From XYA12-FULL-58-9 sp001798605 (GTDB taxonomy: Bacteria > Myxococcota > XYA12-FULL-58-9), in NCBI GenBank assembly GCA_036736205.1, contig DAINMX010000280.1:1-7972 (forward strand): DNA of 7,972 nt, read 5' to 3'. Shown one piece after another: positions 5,140 to 7,972 of this stretch (the stretch's first letter is position 1; every line of letters starts with the position of its first letter). The position numbers and the translations under genes were made by a program. A model generated the notes under the pieces. The model was not told where the DNA came from and ran no database searches. It worked only from the letters and a program-made list of their open reading frames with translations.

Positions 5140-6699
5140 CTAGAGATCGTGTCCCAACGGTCCGACCTCGGTCAGCCGTGATTCTTTGAACGACGGGAGA
5201 TTGCGCTCCATCTCGGCGCGGATGGTCGCCGCCGATTGTAGCGTGAAGGCCACGCCCAAGCGGTCACCGAGGGCGGTGAGCCACTCGAACGCTTGGCGGG
5301 CGTCATTGTCGGGGGCAAAACCCGCGACCAGTCGCTGTGCTCTCTTCTTTGCGTTTATCCAGGTGCCGTCCGTCTGCACCCACGAGACGCTGGGCAAGGT
5401 CACGTGCGCCGCATCGGCGAGCACCGTGCCGGCGTGGGCAACATGAACGAAGACCTCGAGGCTTGCGGCGGCAGCGGCCAGAGAGGCGATGTCGTCGGTT
5501 TCATGACCGAGGCACAGCAACGCTTTGACCGTGCCGTCTTTGATTTGGCCTTCGAGGTCGGAGCGGGTGTTGGTCTTGAGGCCAAGATCCCGGAGCACCA
5601 GGGCGACTCCCGCGCGGTTTGGATTCTTGTCGGCAACCCGCAGGAGCTCGTCGGCTTCACCGTCAGCGTGGGCCAACAAGGTGACACCGTCGGCACCGAG
5701 AACTTCCTTGGCGAGACGACCGAGTACGTATGCCTCCTCGCAGGTGGCGTGCAACGACAACGCCACGCCCACACCCTGTTTCGACTGGGCGAGTGGCTTG
5801 AGCAGACGGCCGGCCTCATCGAGCGCGGCCTTGGGCGAGACCTGTTCGATCTGATTGCCCTTTTTGATCTGTGCTTGGCTCAATCGGCCATCGTTGGCTC
5901 GGGTGTACGTCAGGCGGCCTTCGTCGCACAACCAACATTCGTTGACGTTATCGTTTGATCGCGGCAAGAAACGAAAGACCACCCCGGAGCGTTGGTCGAC
6001 GTTGATATTGCAGCCGCGCGCGCAACCGCCGCAGAGACTGGGGCTACGCTTGAGATTCCACACGCGCTGTTTGAAGCGGAAAACCGACGAGGTCAAGGCA
6101 CCCACGGGGCAGACGTCGACGGTATTGAGCGAGTACGGATTGTCGAGCTCTTGGCCGGGAAAAATACCAATGTGAGCGTGATCGCCGCGGTTGAACACGC
6201 CGAGCTGACGATCCTTGGCAACCTCATCCATGAAACGGATGCAACGGGTGCAGAGGATGCAACGCTCGCCGTTGTAGATAACGTATGGCCCAAATTTTTC
6301 GAGCCGCGGCTTGTGTGCCTTCTCCTCCCGCATGCGACTCGAATCGAGCTGAAACTTCATGTAATAGTTCTGCAGCTTGCACTCACCCGCCTGATCGCAA
6401 ATAGGACAGTCGATGGGGTGGTTGATCAGCAAGAACTCGTGTACCGATTTTTGACCGTCGCGCACCCGGTCTGTCTTGGTGTGCACCACCATGCCGTTGT
6501 TGCAGGTGGTCTGGCAGGCCGGGAGCAGCTTGGGAGCTTTTTCCACCTCCACCAGGCACATGCGACAGTTGGCGGCAACTGACAGTTTTGGGTGCCAGCA
6601 GTAGTAAGGGATCGTGATTCCCGAGCGCTCGGTCACCTGGATGATGGTTTCACCTGGCTCGAACTCAATGTCCCTTCCGTCGATGTTGACTGACGGCAT
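5140..6699 (-). CDS. nuoG: NADH-quinone oxidoreductase subunit G (NuoG), compact form with N7 ligands
   Basis: NuoG (Nqo3/75-kDa) carries iron-sulfur clusters in the peripheral arm of complex I and passes electrons from NuoF toward NuoI. Ligand sets are complete: [2Fe-2S] N1b C34, C45, C48, C62; His-ligated N5 H94, C98, C101, C107; N4 C147, C150, C153, C197. A further C-x2-C-x3-C-x27-C set (C223, C226, C230, C258) matches the extra cluster N7 of E. coli and Thermus, which mitochondrial homologues lack. The C-terminal molybdopterin-oxidoreductase-like domain (~215-519) is much reduced: the protein has 519 residues against about 727 in the human, 783 in the Thermus and 908 in the E. coli homologue. 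A remnant of that fold remains near 435-457 (LP...TDGTWIN...RAQR). The reading frame is intact and nuoH starts 13 bp after the stop, so this is a compact form, not an obvious truncation. The ATG at 6699 has GAGG 10 bases upstream; the gap from nuoD is 25 bp. Confidence 0.96.
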   Translation of the reverse strand: MPSVNIDGRDIEFEPGETIIQVTERSGITIPYYCWHPKLSVAANCRMCLVEVEKAPKLLPACQTTCNNGMVVHTKTDRVRDGQKSVHEFLLINHPIDCPICDQAGECKLQNYYMKFQLDSSRMREEKAHKPRLEKFGPYVIYNGERCILCTRCIRFMDEVAKDRQLGVFNRGDHAHIGIFPGQELDNPYSLNTVDVCPVGALTSSVFRFKQRVWNLKRSPSLCGGCARGCNINVDQRSGVVFRFLPRSNDNVNECWLCDEGRLTYTRANDGRLSQAQIKKGNQIEQVSPKAALDEAGRLLKPLAQSKQGVGVALSLHATCEEAYVLGRLAKEVLGADGVTLLAHADGEADELLRVADKNPNRAGVALVLRDLGLKTNTRSDLEGQIKDGTVKALLCLGHETDDIASLAAAAASLEVFVHVAHAGTVLADAAHVTLPSVSWVQTDGTWINAKKRAQRLVAGFAPDNDARQAFEWLTALGDRLGVAFTLQSAATIRAEMERNLPSFKESRLTEVGPLGHDL

Positions 6700-6724
6700 A
6701 ACGTCTCTACCTCTCGTTATAGGT

Positions 6725-7918
6725 CTAGCGGTCGCACTCGCCGCCGATCATGTTGACCGAGCCGAAAATCGGCACAATGTCGGGGATCATGGACCCCGGC
6801 AGCAACACATCGTCCATCGCCTGCATGATCGCAAAACATGGCGAGCGGCACTTCATCTTGTAGGGTTTGCCGCTGCCGTCGGACACAGCGTAGAAACCGA
6901 GCTCGCCGTTGGCGGCCTCGACGTAGCTGTAAACCTCACCTGCCGGCACCTGGGCACCTTCAATGGTGAGCTTGAAGTGATTCATTAAACCCTCGATTTG
7001 GGTGTGCACGTTTTCTTTTGGCGGCATCACAAAACGGGGATCCGTGAGGATGATAGGGCCAGGCTCGATTTGCTTGAAAGCCTGGTCGATGATCCGTTTG
7101 GATTGCTTCATCTCTTCAATGCGGACCAGCCAGCGATCGTAACAGTCGCCGTGATCACCAACGGGAATGTCGAACTCCATGCGGTCGTAGACGTCATACG
7201 GGTACGCTTTGCGAATGTCATATTCGACACCCGTGGAGCGCAAAAACGGTCCGGTGATGCCAAAGGCCTGGGCTTGTTCGGCGGTCATGATGCCGACGCC
7301 GTTGGTCCTGTCGATGAAGATGCGATTGCGCGTGAGCAGCTTGTCGGTGTCGTCGATGAGCTTGAACGCCTTGTCGACGGCCGCCTTGCAGCGCCTCTCG
7401 AATCCCGGCGGCAGATCGTCGGCGACACCGCCGATGCGCGCGTAGTTGGTGGTAATTCGCGCACCACAGACCTCCTCGATGAGATCGTAGAGGTACTCCC
7501 GTGCCTGCATCAAATAGAGAAACGGGGTGAAGCCGCCGAGCTCCATCGCCACCGCAGCGATGCAGGTGGTGTGGTCGGCGATGCGCGAAACTTCGGACAT
7601 CAGCACGCGGATGTATTTCGCGCGCTCGGGAATGTCGGCACCGAGAAGCTTCTCCACCGTTTGGGCGAATGCGAAGTTGTTGATCATCGGCGAGACGTAG
7701 TTGAGTCGATCGGTGTAGGGCATGCATTGCGCCCAGTGCACCGATTCACACTCCTTCTCAAAACCCCGATGCAGAAACCCAACCTCTGTGCGGCTCTTGA
7801 CGATGACCTCGCCGTCAATCTCCACGCGGATACGCACAGTTCCGTGCATCGCCGGGTGGGAAGGGCCCAGGTTGATCTCCATATTGCGTGTTGGAATGTC
7901 GTGCGCAATGTCGCTCAT
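6725..7918 (-). CDS. nuoD: NADH-quinone oxidoreductase subunit D (NuoD)
   Basis: NuoD (49-kDa/Nqo4) forms, with NuoB and NuoH, the quinone-reduction site of complex I; it descends from the large subunit of [NiFe] hydrogenases without the metal ligands. From ATG 7918 it has 397 residues, close to other standalone NuoD proteins. Diagnostic segments are NLGPSHPAMHGTVR (16-29) with the quinone-site His loop, HRGFEK (50-55), YTDRLNYVSPM (68-78) containing the quinone-contacting Tyr (Y74), and the terminal GSVNMIGGECDR, which matches the usual GE-x-DR end. I chose ATG 7918 because homologues begin shortly before the LGP-HP motif and a GAAGGG lies just upstream. A TTG at 7954 is in frame, and the frame stays open to the window edge (GPAITALTRSPEDITKGP before the ATG), so an upstream extension or NuoCD fusion is not formally excluded. 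Another frame has a TGA at 7953-7951 that could end nuoC. nuoG follows after 25 bp. Confidence 0.95.
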   Translation of the reverse strand: MSDIAHDIPTRNMEINLGPSHPAMHGTVRIRVEIDGEVIVKSRTEVGFLHRGFEKECESVHWAQCMPYTDRLNYVSPMINNFAFAQTVEKLLGADIPERAKYIRVLMSEVSRIADHTTCIAAVAMELGGFTPFLYLMQAREYLYDLIEEVCGARITTNYARIGGVADDLPPGFERRCKAAVDKAFKLIDDTDKLLTRNRIFIDRTNGVGIMTAEQAQAFGITGPFLRSTGVEYDIRKAYPYDVYDRMEFDIPVGDHGDCYDRWLVRIEEMKQSKRIIDQAFKQIEPGPIILTDPRFVMPPKENVHTQIEGLMNHFKLTIEGAQVPAGEVYSYVEAANGELGFYAVSDGSGKPYKMKCRSPCFAIMQAMDDVLLPGSMIPDIVPIFGSVNMIGGECDR

Positions 7919-7922
7919 AGGG

Positions 7923-7928
7923 CCCTTC
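7923..7928 (-). promoter_or_regulatory. Probable Shine-Dalgarno of nuoD
   Basis: GAAGGG on the minus strand ends 4 bases before the ATG at 7918. The spacing is short, but it is the best site near the family-consistent start; a GAGGA 16 bases upstream (7939-7935) is the alternative. It supports the ATG at 7918 over the in-frame TTG at 7954. Confidence 0.4.
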
Positions 7929-7972
7929 GTAATGTCCTCGGGAGAACGAGTCAATGCCGTGATTGCGGGTCC

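Noticed and set aside
5140..5300. Possible frameshift or truncation explaining the short NuoG
   Set aside because: The protein keeps family-like sequence to near its end (LP...TDGTWIN...RAQR at 435-457), stops cleanly, and nuoH with its own Shine-Dalgarno begins 13 bp later, leaving no room for a lost tail.
5293..5958. 221-codon plus-strand open frame opposite nuoG
   Set aside because: It lies entirely antisense to the unmistakable nuoG coding sequence, is of low-complexity Gly/Arg/Val-rich composition and shows no recognisable motif; open antisense frames are expected in GC-rich genes.
5992..6582. 196-codon plus-strand open frame opposite the iron-sulfur part of nuoG
   Set aside because: It is antisense to the cluster-ligand region of nuoG, whose protein conservation is certain. 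The plus frame has no domain and no good ribosome-binding context that I can see.
1..7972. Hidden defence system, CRISPR array, mobile element, tRNA or rRNA
   Set aside because: I found no spaced repeats, terminal inverted repeats, transposase-like protein or RNA-gene-like sequence. The gene content is respiratory, envelope and GTPase functions.

Overview
The window holds seven protein-coding genes and almost no empty sequence. The longest non-coding stretch is about 120 bases. Strong MglA-type GTPase features, a proton-pumping complex I operon and a signal-peptide-bearing outer-membrane barrel point to a Gram-negative, respiring bacterium. A myxobacterial or other deltaproteobacterial (Myxococcota-like) host is the best guess. 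That assignment is inference from protein content only; no rRNA or other taxonomic marker is present.

Right half (minus strand, read from high to low coordinates): nuoD, nuoG, nuoH and nuoI encode subunits of respiratory complex I (NADH:quinone oxidoreductase, NDH-1). They are followed at 21 bp by a FadL/PorV-like outer-membrane beta-barrel gene. Gaps between successive genes are 25, 13, 27 and 21 bp, so all five genes look like one transcription unit. Together the nuo genes supply part of the electron path: NuoG and NuoI carry the iron-sulfur chain, and NuoD and NuoH form the quinone site and the membrane coupling entrance. The order D-G-H-I, with no nuoE/nuoF between D and G and no nuoJ after I, differs from the common nuoA-N order, so the remaining subunits must lie upstream of the window or elsewhere.

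Left half: a plus-strand gene for a five-helix membrane protein of unknown function converges on the barrel gene across a strong GC-rich hairpin (1770-1822). It diverges from a minus-strand MglA-family GTPase gene across a short intergenic region containing an inverted repeat and a weak promoter-like match. The GTPase has the full set of MglA signature residues and a long C-terminal extension (low-complexity linker plus a helical domain) that ordinary MglA lacks.

The complex I genes are routine in function. The parts worth a second look are the extended MglA-like GTPase, the unknown membrane protein beside it, the outer-membrane barrel at the end of the complex I operon, and the unusual nuo layout. 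I see no CRISPR array, tRNA, rRNA, insertion sequence or clear defence system. The first 31 bases hold nothing I can identify.
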